From Porticoccus sp964276025 (GTDB lineage: Bacteria > Pseudomonadota > Gammaproteobacteria > Pseudomonadales > Porticoccaceae): a stretch of 64,000 bases of DNA. The stretch is taken from contig CAXYDD010000003.1 of the NCBI GenBank assembly GCA_964276025.1, positions 7,612 through 71,611 on the forward strand. Reading direction: 5' to 3'. Below the pieces are notes generated by a model. The model saw only the letters and a list, made by a program, of their open reading frames with translations, was not told the DNA's origin and searched no databases. Both the position numbers and the translations under genes were made by a program. Positions 28,399 to 36,811 of the stretch are shown piece by piece; the first letter of the stretch is position 1, and the number at the start of each line of letters is the position of its first letter.

Positions 28399-30249
28399 TT
28401 AGAACTGCCTGGTTAGTTTAAATACTAGTTGGTTATCACCACCAAAATAGTCCATAAAGCCAGCGCTGTTTTCTCTCTTACCTAGAGCGAAGTCACCGCC
28501 TGCCACTGGTGTAGCAGTACCATTACCACCCTGTCCACCGATGTAGCCTGAACCATTTAAAGCTCCACAACTATTGGAACCGTCGGTTGTATAACCATTA
28601 AACGAACCTTTACAGGTTTTCTTCGTATCACCGTCGTTGAACCAAAGATCTGCTTCAACTTTTAGACGCCAATCATCACCCCAAACAAACTCTACAGCAG
28701 GTATAGCGAAACCGCCACCTTTAGTAAGGTCAGTACCAGCCACGAATGACGGGTTAATGGTATCACGATGGAAGTTCATCAACGTAAAGATAGTCAAGTA
28801 GGCAGTGTGCTCTTTCTTTTGTGAACCAAAAGAAGCAAATTCTACTATTTCATCTTTATCGTCGTGAGACAATATCCAAGTGTCAAATAACTGAACACTT
28901 GACAGTGAAGGACGATGCGTACCTAGTGATTCCATCCACTTAAATTCCTTATCGATACGGAACATCATATTGATAGTATCTTTTTCGATAACACCGTTCC
29001 AACCAGGTAGATCTGAATAAATAGATCCGTAGTTGTAAGGTTTGTTAGGAATGAAAGCAATTTCAGCACTTAATGTTGCATCCATAGGCTGATTGAATCC
29101 GGTCATAGTAAAGCCGAAGATATCAATCTCAGGATACATCCAGTCACCTAATAGGTTTCCTTTTGTAGCCTCAGTACTGCCATAAGTTTCAGTTGCACCC
29201 ATGAGGCCATAGTAAGCATAGTAGCCACCATTAGCGCCAGTTAGGCCAGCATCAGCAACAGCATTAGCAACGTCTGGACGATTTGCGCCAGTAGCACCTA
29301 GAGCATGTGGATTCACAACAGGAGCTGGATTGAAGGTTTTCATATAAGCGAATGAATAACCTATAGAACCCCACTCTCCGTTCCAACGAATACCATAAGT
29401 CATATCACTCCAGTCACCTGAAGAATGATCCGTTTGGTATGAGTCAGTGAATTGTGTGAAGTCGACACCACGGTATGGGTGTGGAATCCAACGTCCACCT
29501 TCGATGTTGTAGTTACTACCCATGTCCTCTTTGCGGTCCCAACCTGGACGAATGTACCAGTTCAAGCTACCACCGAGTTCATAGAAATCTAACCTAAAGT
29601 TGAACAACATCAAGGGCTTGCGCCACTCTTCATTGTTTTCGTAAAAAAGACGACCACGATAGTCATAACCGTGAACAACGTCCATAGCTTGGAAGAAATC
29701 ACTTTCACCCCAAACTAATTGTTGACGTCCAACACGAACCATTAATCTGTCATCGAAGAGGTTTACGTCAAAATATAACTCACGTAACCAGTCAAAGAGT
29801 TCATCAGTAGTTTCGTATTGATCCATATAGTCACCATCTCTACCTCTACTAACACCATCAGTAAAGTTACCGCTTTGGATACCAAATCCTGTAGCGATGG
29901 TTTCAGCACGAGCTTCCAGATCATCTAAATAATCTGTCTGCGCTTCTTTATCAAAACGTGTGATCACTTTCCAGTTCAAAGGACCAGTTTTAATATCGAA
30001 GTCCAAGTTAAGAGTTACCTCTGCTTGGTTCATGCGGTATTTGTCATCTGCTGTAGTTTCATCATTGTCTTCCAGCATAACGCCTACAGTCGTTCTTACG
30101 TAGCCGTTCCAGTTAAGGTTATAGAAAGGTTCATTATCACCCCCGTAGCCATACGCAGAGAAAGCATTGCTGCTTCCTAAGAGAAGACCTCCAAATCCCA
30201 GCAGAAGGCCGCCGACCTTCAAAATACTGGTGCTTTTATTACTCACCAT
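28399..30249 (-). CDS. DUF1302 family outer-membrane protein
   Basis: A 616-residue exported barrel-type protein. The signal peptide ends near SSNAFSA (about residue 32). Family marks are NLNWNGYVRTTVGVML, LDFDIKTGPLNWKVITR, LRELYFDVNLFDDRLMVRVGRQQLVWGESDFFQAMDV (in parts) and a final LVFKLTRQF, an aromatic C-terminal barrel signal. DUF1302 (PF06980) proteins pair with DUF1329. The GGGAGAATAAG before the ATG is almost the same leader as at the RND gene in this module. It is the first gene of the module. Confidence 0.92.
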   Translation of the reverse strand: MVSNKSTSILKVGGLLLGFGGLLLGSSNAFSAYGYGGDNEPFYNLNWNGYVRTTVGVMLEDNDETTADDKYRMNQAEVTLNLDFDIKTGPLNWKVITRFDKEAQTDYLDDLEARAETIATGFGIQSGNFTDGVSRGRDGDYMDQYETTDELFDWLRELYFDVNLFDDRLMVRVGRQQLVWGESDFFQAMDVVHGYDYRGRLFYENNEEWRKPLMLFNFRLDFYELGGSLNWYIRPGWDRKEDMGSNYNIEGGRWIPHPYRGVDFTQFTDSYQTDHSSGDWSDMTYGIRWNGEWGSIGYSFAYMKTFNPAPVVNPHALGATGANRPDVANAVADAGLTGANGGYYAYYGLMGATETYGSTEATKGNLLGDWMYPEIDIFGFTMTGFNQPMDATLSAEIAFIPNKPYNYGSIYSDLPGWNGVIEKDTINMMFRIDKEFKWMESLGTHRPSLSSVQLFDTWILSHDDKDEIVEFASFGSQKKEHTAYLTIFTLMNFHRDTINPSFVAGTDLTKGGGFAIPAVEFVWGDDWRLKVEADLWFNDGDTKKTCKGSFNGYTTDGSNSCGALNGSGYIGGQGGNGTATPVAGGDFALGKRENSAGFMDYFGGDNQLVFKLTRQF

Positions 30250-30287
30250 CTTATTCTCCCACTTAATATTACTTTTATAATTAAATT

Positions 30288-30308
30288 GCCGTGATTATAA
30301 ATCACGGC
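30288..30308 (-). promoter_or_regulatory. Hairpin in the DUF1302 leader
   Basis: GCCGTGAT and ATCACGGC form a perfect 8-bp stem with a TATAA loop, 39 bases upstream of the DUF1302 start codon. It is not followed by a clean T run, so it looks more like a leader hairpin or operator than a terminator. Confidence 0.5.
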
Positions 30309-30696
30309 TCCTGCCAATATATGCCCCTTATGCAACAGTATCAACCCTGTTTCTTTTAAAATTCTAATAAAACTAAAAAATTTATTCAAAAAACAGTTTT
30401 TTTTAATACTATTAAAATATTCAAATTAAAATTTATTACATTAAAAACAATAGTTTAAATGATAAAATACTGACAATAATTGTTCTGATAAATGGCGACT
30501 ATTTAATACAAAAAAAGTTCAATTTACGTAAAAAAAAGAAATAAATTAGTCAATTTTCCAGAAAATATTTACTTTTTTTACCACTTTTTTCGATAATGAT
30601 TATCATTCGCATATAAATATGCCGCTACAGGGCATTAATTTCGATTTTATTGTGAAAATTCATATTTTACATTACCGATGGTAATAATTTATGTGC
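30309..30696. other. Long AT-rich intergenic region with a Fur-like site
   Basis: About 390 bases without a credible gene separate the thiolase stop from the DUF1302 leader. The region is very AT-rich and holds the Fur-like box (30592-30610) and a 6-bp inverted repeat ATTACC-GAT-GGTAAT (30671-30685) near the thiolase stop. The DUF1302 promoter must lie here; a small RNA is also possible but not shown. Confidence 0.5.
30592..30610. promoter_or_regulatory. Fur box-like operator
   Basis: GATAATGATTATCATTCGC matches 17 of 19 positions of the classical Fur consensus in its reverse-complement form (GATAATGATTATCATTATC). The core AATGAT-T-ATCATT is a perfect palindrome. It is 343 bases upstream of the DUF1302 start. 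A TATAAA follows on the plus strand at 30612-30617. Confidence 0.65.
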
Positions 30697-31962
30697 CTAT
30701 TGAATTCTCCTGAGCACAGTTACGCAATTAGTAACACCAGAGCCACCTATGTTTACTGTCATAGCTATTTCAGCATTATCTTTTGCTGGGACACCAATAG
30801 GCTCTCCAGTCAATTGCTTATAAGCAAGTGCATGCATGGAGGCTCCCGTGGCACCAACTGGATGACCTTTTGCTTTAAGTCCACCAGATAAATTAATCGG
30901 GCAGTCGCTACCTGGATCAAACTTACCATCCATTAAATCAAAGCCTGCTCGACCTGATTCAGATAAACCTATGGCTTCGGCGCATAAAAGCTCATTAACT
31001 GTAAAGCAATCATGTACTTCTGCGAAGTCTAAATCAGATACGCTAATCTCTGCCTCTTTGCATGCAAGTGAAACGGCATGCCTGGTAGCCCTTAATTCAT
31101 CAAGTCCCCCCTGACGGCCATTCAGCATCATTCTATCTGTGGTATGGCCAACGCCGCTTAATTCCACTGCATGCTTGAAATTTTTTATAGCATTATCTGT
31201 TGAGGTCAAAACAACTGCTGCCGCACCGTCTGTAATTAAAGAGCAGTCATGCAATCGCAGAGGTGGTGCAATCATTGGATTGCTTCCTTTGCCTGTCTCA
31301 GGCAAATTAAGTATTGCTTCTGCTGTCGTTAAATTGTTTTTGTCTGGCAAACTACCAGCTCCAAAATGAGCGAGGGGATTCTGAATTCCATTTCTGTAGT
31401 TGAGTGCCGAAACATGCGCTAACATAGTTTTTAGTTGATCGTCAGTAAGCTGATGCTTATTTTGGTAAGCCAACCCCAGCTCTGCAAATAAGCCTGGAAA
31501 AGTCATTCCATGGCTGCCCTCTTGGGGCCAATATGAACAACATGCTAATGCATGAGTGACTCCAGGTGTATCCAAAAGACTCATTTTTTCAACTCCAAGT
31601 GCCAGTACATGCTTGAAACGACCAGAGGCTACACCGTAAGCAGCATTATAAATAGCCAGTGAAGAAGTTGCGCAAGCTCCTTCAGTTCGGGTAGTTGGCT
31701 TAAATAATAAACCCTGTGGGTCAATCTCTAAAGCTAAAGGCCCAACATGCTCCTGATTAACGAATAATGAGGGCGAGCAAGACCCAACCCATATAGCATC
31801 AATATCACTTGCCTCCAAACCTGCATCAGCAATTGCTTTTGAGCCAGCTTCTATTAATAGCTCATAAAAACTCTTAACATCTTCGATAGTGCCAGCTTCA
31901 CGGTCTCGCTTAACAAAAGCACCGAACTTGGTATTGTATGCACCCACTATGCTTACTTTCAC
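30697..31962 (-). CDS. SCP2/SCPx-type thiolase
   Basis: A 421-residue condensing-enzyme-fold thiolase, predicted to cleave a beta-ketoacyl-CoA with CoA. The nucleophile Cys is in EGACATSS (Cys97 from this start), VHDCFTVNE supplies the His/Cys pair that marks SCP2-type thiolases, and GHPVGATG the conserved His. The usual second-Cys CxG motif is absent (NIGGSGVTN), as in this subfamily. It is the last gene of the carboxylase operon. I chose GTG at 31962, six bases after AAGGAG; a TTG at 31968 lies too close to that site. Confidence 0.88.
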   Translation of the reverse strand: MKVSIVGAYNTKFGAFVKRDREAGTIEDVKSFYELLIEAGSKAIADAGLEASDIDAIWVGSCSPSLFVNQEHVGPLALEIDPQGLLFKPTTRTEGACATSSLAIYNAAYGVASGRFKHVLALGVEKMSLLDTPGVTHALACCSYWPQEGSHGMTFPGLFAELGLAYQNKHQLTDDQLKTMLAHVSALNYRNGIQNPLAHFGAGSLPDKNNLTTAEAILNLPETGKGSNPMIAPPLRLHDCSLITDGAAAVVLTSTDNAIKNFKHAVELSGVGHTTDRMMLNGRQGGLDELRATRHAVSLACKEAEISVSDLDFAEVHDCFTVNELLCAEAIGLSESGRAGFDLMDGKFDPGSDCPINLSGGLKAKGHPVGATGASMHALAYKQLTGEPIGVPAKDNAEIAMTVNIGGSGVTNCVTVLRRIQ

Positions 31963-32041
31963 ATTCAACTCCTTTAATTATTACAAATTTACGGTCAGCT
32001 GAGATATAAAACTTTTCTTCTTAATTGCTGACAAGAATAGA

Positions 32042-33652
32042 CTAAATCTTCTTTTTTTCGTTTTTCCAAAATACAGCTCTTAAATCTTTTTTTAGAACTT
32101 TACCGACAGGGCTTCTTGGAAGTTCATCAATTATAATAACTTTTTTTGGTGCTTTTACACTTCCAAGTTGTTTCTTGCAAAGATTTATAATTTCTAATTC
32201 TTCAGGCGCCTTATTATTATCCTTGAGCTCGATTATTGCAGTTACTTGTTCTCCCCATTTTTCGTGCGGAATACCTATGACAGCGCAATCTTTGATAGCT
32301 GGAATTCCCCAAATCAGTTGCTCTATCTCTCCTGGGTAAACATTAAACCCTCCTGAAATAATCATATCTCCCTTTCTATCCACTAATGATAGATAACCTT
32401 CTTTATCAAATATACCCATATCACCTGTTAGCTGCCAGCCATTTATCCTTATCGATTTAGTAGCCTTCATGTTATTGAAGTATTTATTCATTAAAAGCCT
32501 TCCTTTAATAGCTACTTCTCCTTTTGAGCCCGAAGGGAGAGGATCCCCAGATTCACTTAAAACTGCAATCTCGATATCAGGTGAAGCTTTTCCACATGAA
32601 CCTAATATTGAAATATCGTTTTTATTTAACGCTTTTATATGATCCTCAGCAGAAAAGAAAGTACATATCATAGGTGCCTCGGCCTGACCATAGGTTTGGA
32701 CCATTACTGGACCAAATATAGATATTGCCTCTTTAAGTTTATCGATTGACATAGGAGCTGCGGCATACCAAAAATATCTTAAGCTACCGTAGTCGTATAA
32801 TCTTATATCTTCAAAATCAAGAAGCATGTAAATTGCGGTAGGCGGAAGGAATAATGTCGTAACTTTATATTTTTGAATAGCAGAAAGTATTTTTTCTGGA
32901 GAAAAATCATCCATAACAAGAATTGAGCCGCCCTCTTTAATCGTTGAAAACGAACCAATCCCAGCTGCATGGGTCATAGCTGCACTAACAAGATAACAGG
33001 GCCTTACATCTGTAATTTTCATCTGTTTTTTTTGAATATCTACAATCGCTTCCCAGGTATCAGTTCGCCACTCTGCTAACTTTTGGTCGCCAGTAGTTCC
33101 ACCAGTAGGAAATAGTGAAACTAGTTCTTTTATACTCGATCCTGAAGACTCATTGATACTAATGTCTTTTTTTAAAGGGTAAGTTTTAGCTTGAAAATTT
33201 TTCTCAGCTTTATTTTTTAAAGATGAAAAAGTGATATCTGCAATTTTGTTAGTTTCTAAGTAAGCTATATTTTCTGAACCAAGCTCATTTAATGATTCTG
33301 TAATTTTTTTATCAAATCTTTTATCGATAAATAAAAAATTTGCATTAGATAACCGAATGAGTTTTAAATTTGCATCAAAGGTGTTCTTTGTATTCAAGGG
33401 CAACCAGACAGCCCCTAGGCGAGAAATAGCAAAAATACAACAATAAGCTGCAACACAGTTTGGGGTATACGTTGCTACGATATCCTGAGCCTTTACTCCC
33501 TTTTGATCTAAAAAATTTGCTAAGTGAATTGAAGCATTCACCATCTCAGGATATGAAAAATCTATATTATTTTCTAGATCAAAAAATTTAGCCTCTAGGG
33601 CTTCGGGGGAAGAAAGAGCCAAGCTTTTATCCAAAAAATCGACAAGACGCAT
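32042..33652 (-). CDS. AMP-forming acyl-CoA synthetase
   Basis: A 536-residue ANL-superfamily ligase that should form an acyl-CoA from a carboxylic acid with ATP. The phosphate loop is FPTGGTTGDQKLAEW (about 188-202), changed from the common TSGTTGxPK. Later motifs are YGQAEAP, TGDMGIFDKEGYLSLVDRKGDMI (in parts) and ISGGFNVYPGEIE, with the catalytic lysine in GKVLKKDLR. In this operon its likely substrate is the beta-keto acid made by the carboxylase, the role of benzoylacetate-CoA ligase in the acetophenone pathway. It starts 13 bases after the preceding gene. Confidence 0.87.
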   Translation of the reverse strand: MRLVDFLDKSLALSSPEALEAKFFDLENNIDFSYPEMVNASIHLANFLDQKGVKAQDIVATYTPNCVAAYCCIFAISRLGAVWLPLNTKNTFDANLKLIRLSNANFLFIDKRFDKKITESLNELGSENIAYLETNKIADITFSSLKNKAEKNFQAKTYPLKKDISINESSGSSIKELVSLFPTGGTTGDQKLAEWRTDTWEAIVDIQKKQMKITDVRPCYLVSAAMTHAAGIGSFSTIKEGGSILVMDDFSPEKILSAIQKYKVTTLFLPPTAIYMLLDFEDIRLYDYGSLRYFWYAAAPMSIDKLKEAISIFGPVMVQTYGQAEAPMICTFFSAEDHIKALNKNDISILGSCGKASPDIEIAVLSESGDPLPSGSKGEVAIKGRLLMNKYFNNMKATKSIRINGWQLTGDMGIFDKEGYLSLVDRKGDMIISGGFNVYPGEIEQLIWGIPAIKDCAVIGIPHEKWGEQVTAIIELKDNNKAPEELEIINLCKKQLGSVKAPKKVIIIDELPRSPVGKVLKKDLRAVFWKNEKKKI

Positions 33653-33665
33653 AATATGCTGATGA

Positions 33666-34514
33666 TTATTTTATCGTGGAGAGGGTCTCGAGGACCTTTT
33701 CAGGGTTAATATCTTCGGGGATAGTAAAATAACTGAATCCTGTATTTTCTTTTGCATCACTCGATGTCCACAGCGAGTGGCTAATATCAACCCCAAGTGA
33801 ATCACTACAAGCAGCTGACTGTTCAGGAATAATGGTAAAGTCGATCTCATCTGGTGCATTAAAACCTTCATTTTGAAAAGGTAACTGGAGACCAACAGAC
33901 CAACGATAGTGCTTTGCAACGTTCAACACAGGCTGATACCAAGTGATCTCTTCTGCACTTGATGGCAAGAGCTCCTCATCCTCTACCAACAATATGCCAG
34001 ATAAGTTTGTTTCACTGTAATAGCGCAAAAAATCAGCCATATACATAGAAACTGTATCTACTGACATCTCAGTAGGTTCAAGGTCATTTTTGGTTGCTGC
34101 CTTATGCGATCTGGCTAACAATGATCTTGGTGAAGGTATAACTAAAACAGTAGGCACTGAATTACCATAATTATCGTTTATAGCAATTAGGACTTCAGCA
34201 AGTAACTCTCTTGGGGCGTAAGCCTCAAGAAGGACCTTGGAGGCAAATGTGGAGCGACTTTTTTCAGACATAGACTTGATCGCAGTTTCATCATCTTCCA
34301 TCCAATGATGGAACAGGTCCCATACATCTATAACGACAACTTCTGCTTTTACCAGTGCATGTGCTTGAGTATAAAAGGATAAGTATGATGCTGGTGTTGA
34401 CCATGGATTGGCATCACTTCCAAGTAATAAATTTTTTGCATAGTTATTAAAATTAACCCAAAGGCACGGAGAATTATCTCCGCCCTTAAGGTAATCTAAA
34501 AGATCAACCGCCAT
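33666..34514 (-). CDS. Fifth subunit of acetophenone carboxylase-like enzyme (ApcE-like by position)
   Basis: A 282-residue (about 31 kDa) soluble protein with no motif I can name. It begins two bases after the HyuB-like gene, so the two are coupled. Acetophenone carboxylase needs a separate subunit ApcE of about 34 kDa encoded after ApcD, and this gene has the right place and size. VVVIDVWDLFHHW (about 71-83), LLAEVLIAINDNYG and NLSGILLVEDEELLPS suggest an alpha/beta fold. The assignment rests mainly on context. Confidence 0.6.
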   Translation of the reverse strand: MAVDLLDYLKGGDNSPCLWVNFNNYAKNLLLGSDANPWSTPASYLSFYTQAHALVKAEVVVIDVWDLFHHWMEDDETAIKSMSEKSRSTFASKVLLEAYAPRELLAEVLIAINDNYGNSVPTVLVIPSPRSLLARSHKAATKNDLEPTEMSVDTVSMYMADFLRYYSETNLSGILLVEDEELLPSSAEEITWYQPVLNVAKHYRWSVGLQLPFQNEGFNAPDEIDFTIIPEQSAACSDSLGVDISHSLWTSSDAKENTGFSYFTIPEDINPEKVLETLSTIK

Positions 34515-34516
34515 CT

Positions 34517-36796
34517 TTATTTCCTATCAGCTTTAACGACAATTCCTGCTTTTTTTCTAACATCTGCAAGTTCTTGCTCTAGCTCACCAATTCTCACATC
34601 TTTTGGATTGATCATATAGTTAGCGCCAGGGTTAGCAGCGTCTCTCAAGTCGTCATTCGATCCGCAGTAAACTTGCTCGTTATTACCGTTCCATGCACCA
34701 TAAAAAGGAATGTCGTCTGGCGGAATGTCCCTCACATGCTTCTTAACAAATTCTGCATAAGGTACACCTTGCTTTTTTCTTTGTTCCCGATATTTTTCGC
34801 GCATTTTTTTAGTCGCAATTCCATCGACAGCTAATGTTTCATCATCGAATACAACCTTATATAGCTTTTTGGCCCAATCAGGAGATATTAATTTTTCTTC
34901 AATATCCATAATTACAAGGTCAGGATCACGCTCTAATACATCCCCGTATCCTCCACCAGAGCCTTGAGAAATCATATAAAGGGCACCACGTTTGGATATG
35001 TCAAAACCTAAACCTAGGTGTTGCGTAGTATAAATAGCATTCTCAAATGGCTGCTCATTCATAATCTCATGTATAGAATGTCTCATTTTTGAAGGATCAT
35101 TCAGCATAATATCGTATACATCCACGCCCTCTACTCTACATAGTGGACCAGATCCTGCAGCGTAACCACCAAACAAACCTTGGATAGTTGGAGCTTTCGA
35201 ACCTAAACAAGAGGTCATGAAACCCCATGCATCACTATCTTTTGTAGAAGCGATCTGAGTATAACCCATGCCACCTCGATACTTTCCGGGCGCTTGAGTA
35301 TTCATAGTCATTTTCTTGGAAACAAGTTGAAGGAATGGGACATCTTCTTCGTTCATTTCTTGTTCACCAATATCAGCCATGGTTGCAAAAATTGGCGATA
35401 GGGCATGCTCTCCGTCTCTATCCATTCTTGCACCACCACCCATACCGTTTAAATCTGCACATAAGTTACCAAGCGTCTCACCATGCTGATTCACACCACC
35501 CCAAATGAAAGTGTTGATCATATTATGCCAAGGCGCTAAAACACGCGTATATTTTTCTGGAGTACTGTAGAGCATTTTTGCTGTTGCATGCTGGGCTACT
35601 GTAAAGCTATGAAAAATTGACATGAGACTCTGAGAATTTGGTGCAGAATAAGTACAATCTACAATTGATCCAAGTGTTGACTTAAACTCAATTGGAGAAA
35701 GACCCGCCTGACCTCTCGGCAAATCAGGCCAGATATGATTCATAAATGCTTGCCCAACCATTCCCTTCATACCAGGAAGCTGTGTATTAATAGCACGGTT
35801 AGTGAATTCTGGGCTACTTCCAGAGAAGTCAAATATTAACCTATCTCCTTTTTTAATAGCAGTCATATTCATCTTAATCAAAGCGTTTTCACGCAATGTA
35901 CCATCCATGATTGTATGAGTTCTTACAGTCATATCTGGCCATTCAGATATTCTGCGACGAACCTCAGTAACCACACTTTCATTTGTATATCTCAAGCAAG
36001 CCGTTAGAGCATCTGGACCTTCAGAGGCAAAAACTTCTTTGATTCTTTGCTCAAGACGCATACAAGCAAACAGCTTCACTTTCATGTCTTCATACTGAAG
36101 TTTAGGTTCACGCACGGAGTTTTGTAAGAAAGTCAGTAAGTCTCTTTTGATTTTATAATTTTCTACCACTTTAAAGGGTGACATTTTCAACCCTTCATCA
36201 AAAGAAGTTTCAGCCATAGTTGGCATACCACCTGGCTCGATAGCTCCACACTCGCCTTCATGAACTGTCGAGGCAGCCCAGCAAATTAACTTGCCTTCGT
36301 GGAACACGGGTAAAATCATACTTTGGTCAGTATTATGGACGTTGCCATATCTTGAATCATTATGAATAAACCCATCACCCTCTTGAACTCCGACGGTTTC
36401 TTCATCGATCCAATTTTTAATTATAAATTTAATAGGATGGTGAACAAGCGCAGAGAAAATTAGTACACCTCCAGCACTACCAATAGTTAAATCTCCGGAA
36501 GAAGAATATATTCCAGTGATAATATCGCCCCACTTCGCGCCTGGAGCTGCGCCCATCTGCTCTACCATTTCAAAACCTTCTTCACATGCAGACTGAAGTC
36601 GATCTCGTATAGAAGCAATCTGATTTAAATCGGTATATTCCTTCATGACTCTTTCTTCAGTCTCGGTCCTAGGCATAATGCGGTGGTCCCGCATAATCTC
36701 AGGATCTGGACCAAGGAATAAAGTTGTATCCTTGAGGAATTTCTGTATTAACTCTTGATCTTGAACATTAAGTTCAATTTTTGCTTTCTCGTTCAT
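34517..36796 (-). CDS. HyuB-like carboxylase subunit (ApcD-like)
   Basis: A 759-residue member of the hydantoinase B / N-methylhydantoinase family (PF02538). Family marks are IYSSSGDLTIGSAGGVLIFS, GDGFIHNDSRYGNVHNTDQ, HEGECGAIEPGGMPT and GQAFMNHIWPDLPRGQ (the first three about residues 97-200), and RGALYMISQGSGGGYGD toward the C terminus. In acetone and acetophenone carboxylases the HyuB-type subunit carries the ketone carboxylation site, using the phosphorylated intermediates made by the HyuA-type subunits. It is set between the second HyuA gene (15 bases) and the ApcE-like gene (2 bases). GAGG precedes the ATG. Confidence 0.88.
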   Translation of the reverse strand: MNEKAKIELNVQDQELIQKFLKDTTLFLGPDPEIMRDHRIMPRTETEERVMKEYTDLNQIASIRDRLQSACEEGFEMVEQMGAAPGAKWGDIITGIYSSSGDLTIGSAGGVLIFSALVHHPIKFIIKNWIDEETVGVQEGDGFIHNDSRYGNVHNTDQSMILPVFHEGKLICWAASTVHEGECGAIEPGGMPTMAETSFDEGLKMSPFKVVENYKIKRDLLTFLQNSVREPKLQYEDMKVKLFACMRLEQRIKEVFASEGPDALTACLRYTNESVVTEVRRRISEWPDMTVRTHTIMDGTLRENALIKMNMTAIKKGDRLIFDFSGSSPEFTNRAINTQLPGMKGMVGQAFMNHIWPDLPRGQAGLSPIEFKSTLGSIVDCTYSAPNSQSLMSIFHSFTVAQHATAKMLYSTPEKYTRVLAPWHNMINTFIWGGVNQHGETLGNLCADLNGMGGGARMDRDGEHALSPIFATMADIGEQEMNEEDVPFLQLVSKKMTMNTQAPGKYRGGMGYTQIASTKDSDAWGFMTSCLGSKAPTIQGLFGGYAAGSGPLCRVEGVDVYDIMLNDPSKMRHSIHEIMNEQPFENAIYTTQHLGLGFDISKRGALYMISQGSGGGYGDVLERDPDLVIMDIEEKLISPDWAKKLYKVVFDDETLAVDGIATKKMREKYREQRKKQGVPYAEFVKKHVRDIPPDDIPFYGAWNGNNEQVYCGSNDDLRDAANPGANYMINPKDVRIGELEQELADVRKKAGIVVKADRK

Positions 36797-36811
36797 AATA
36801 TAATTACCTCT

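Noticed and set aside
30671..30685. ATTACC-GAT-GGTAAT as thiolase terminator
   Set aside because: Only six AT-rich pairs and no T run on the minus strand; too weak to call.
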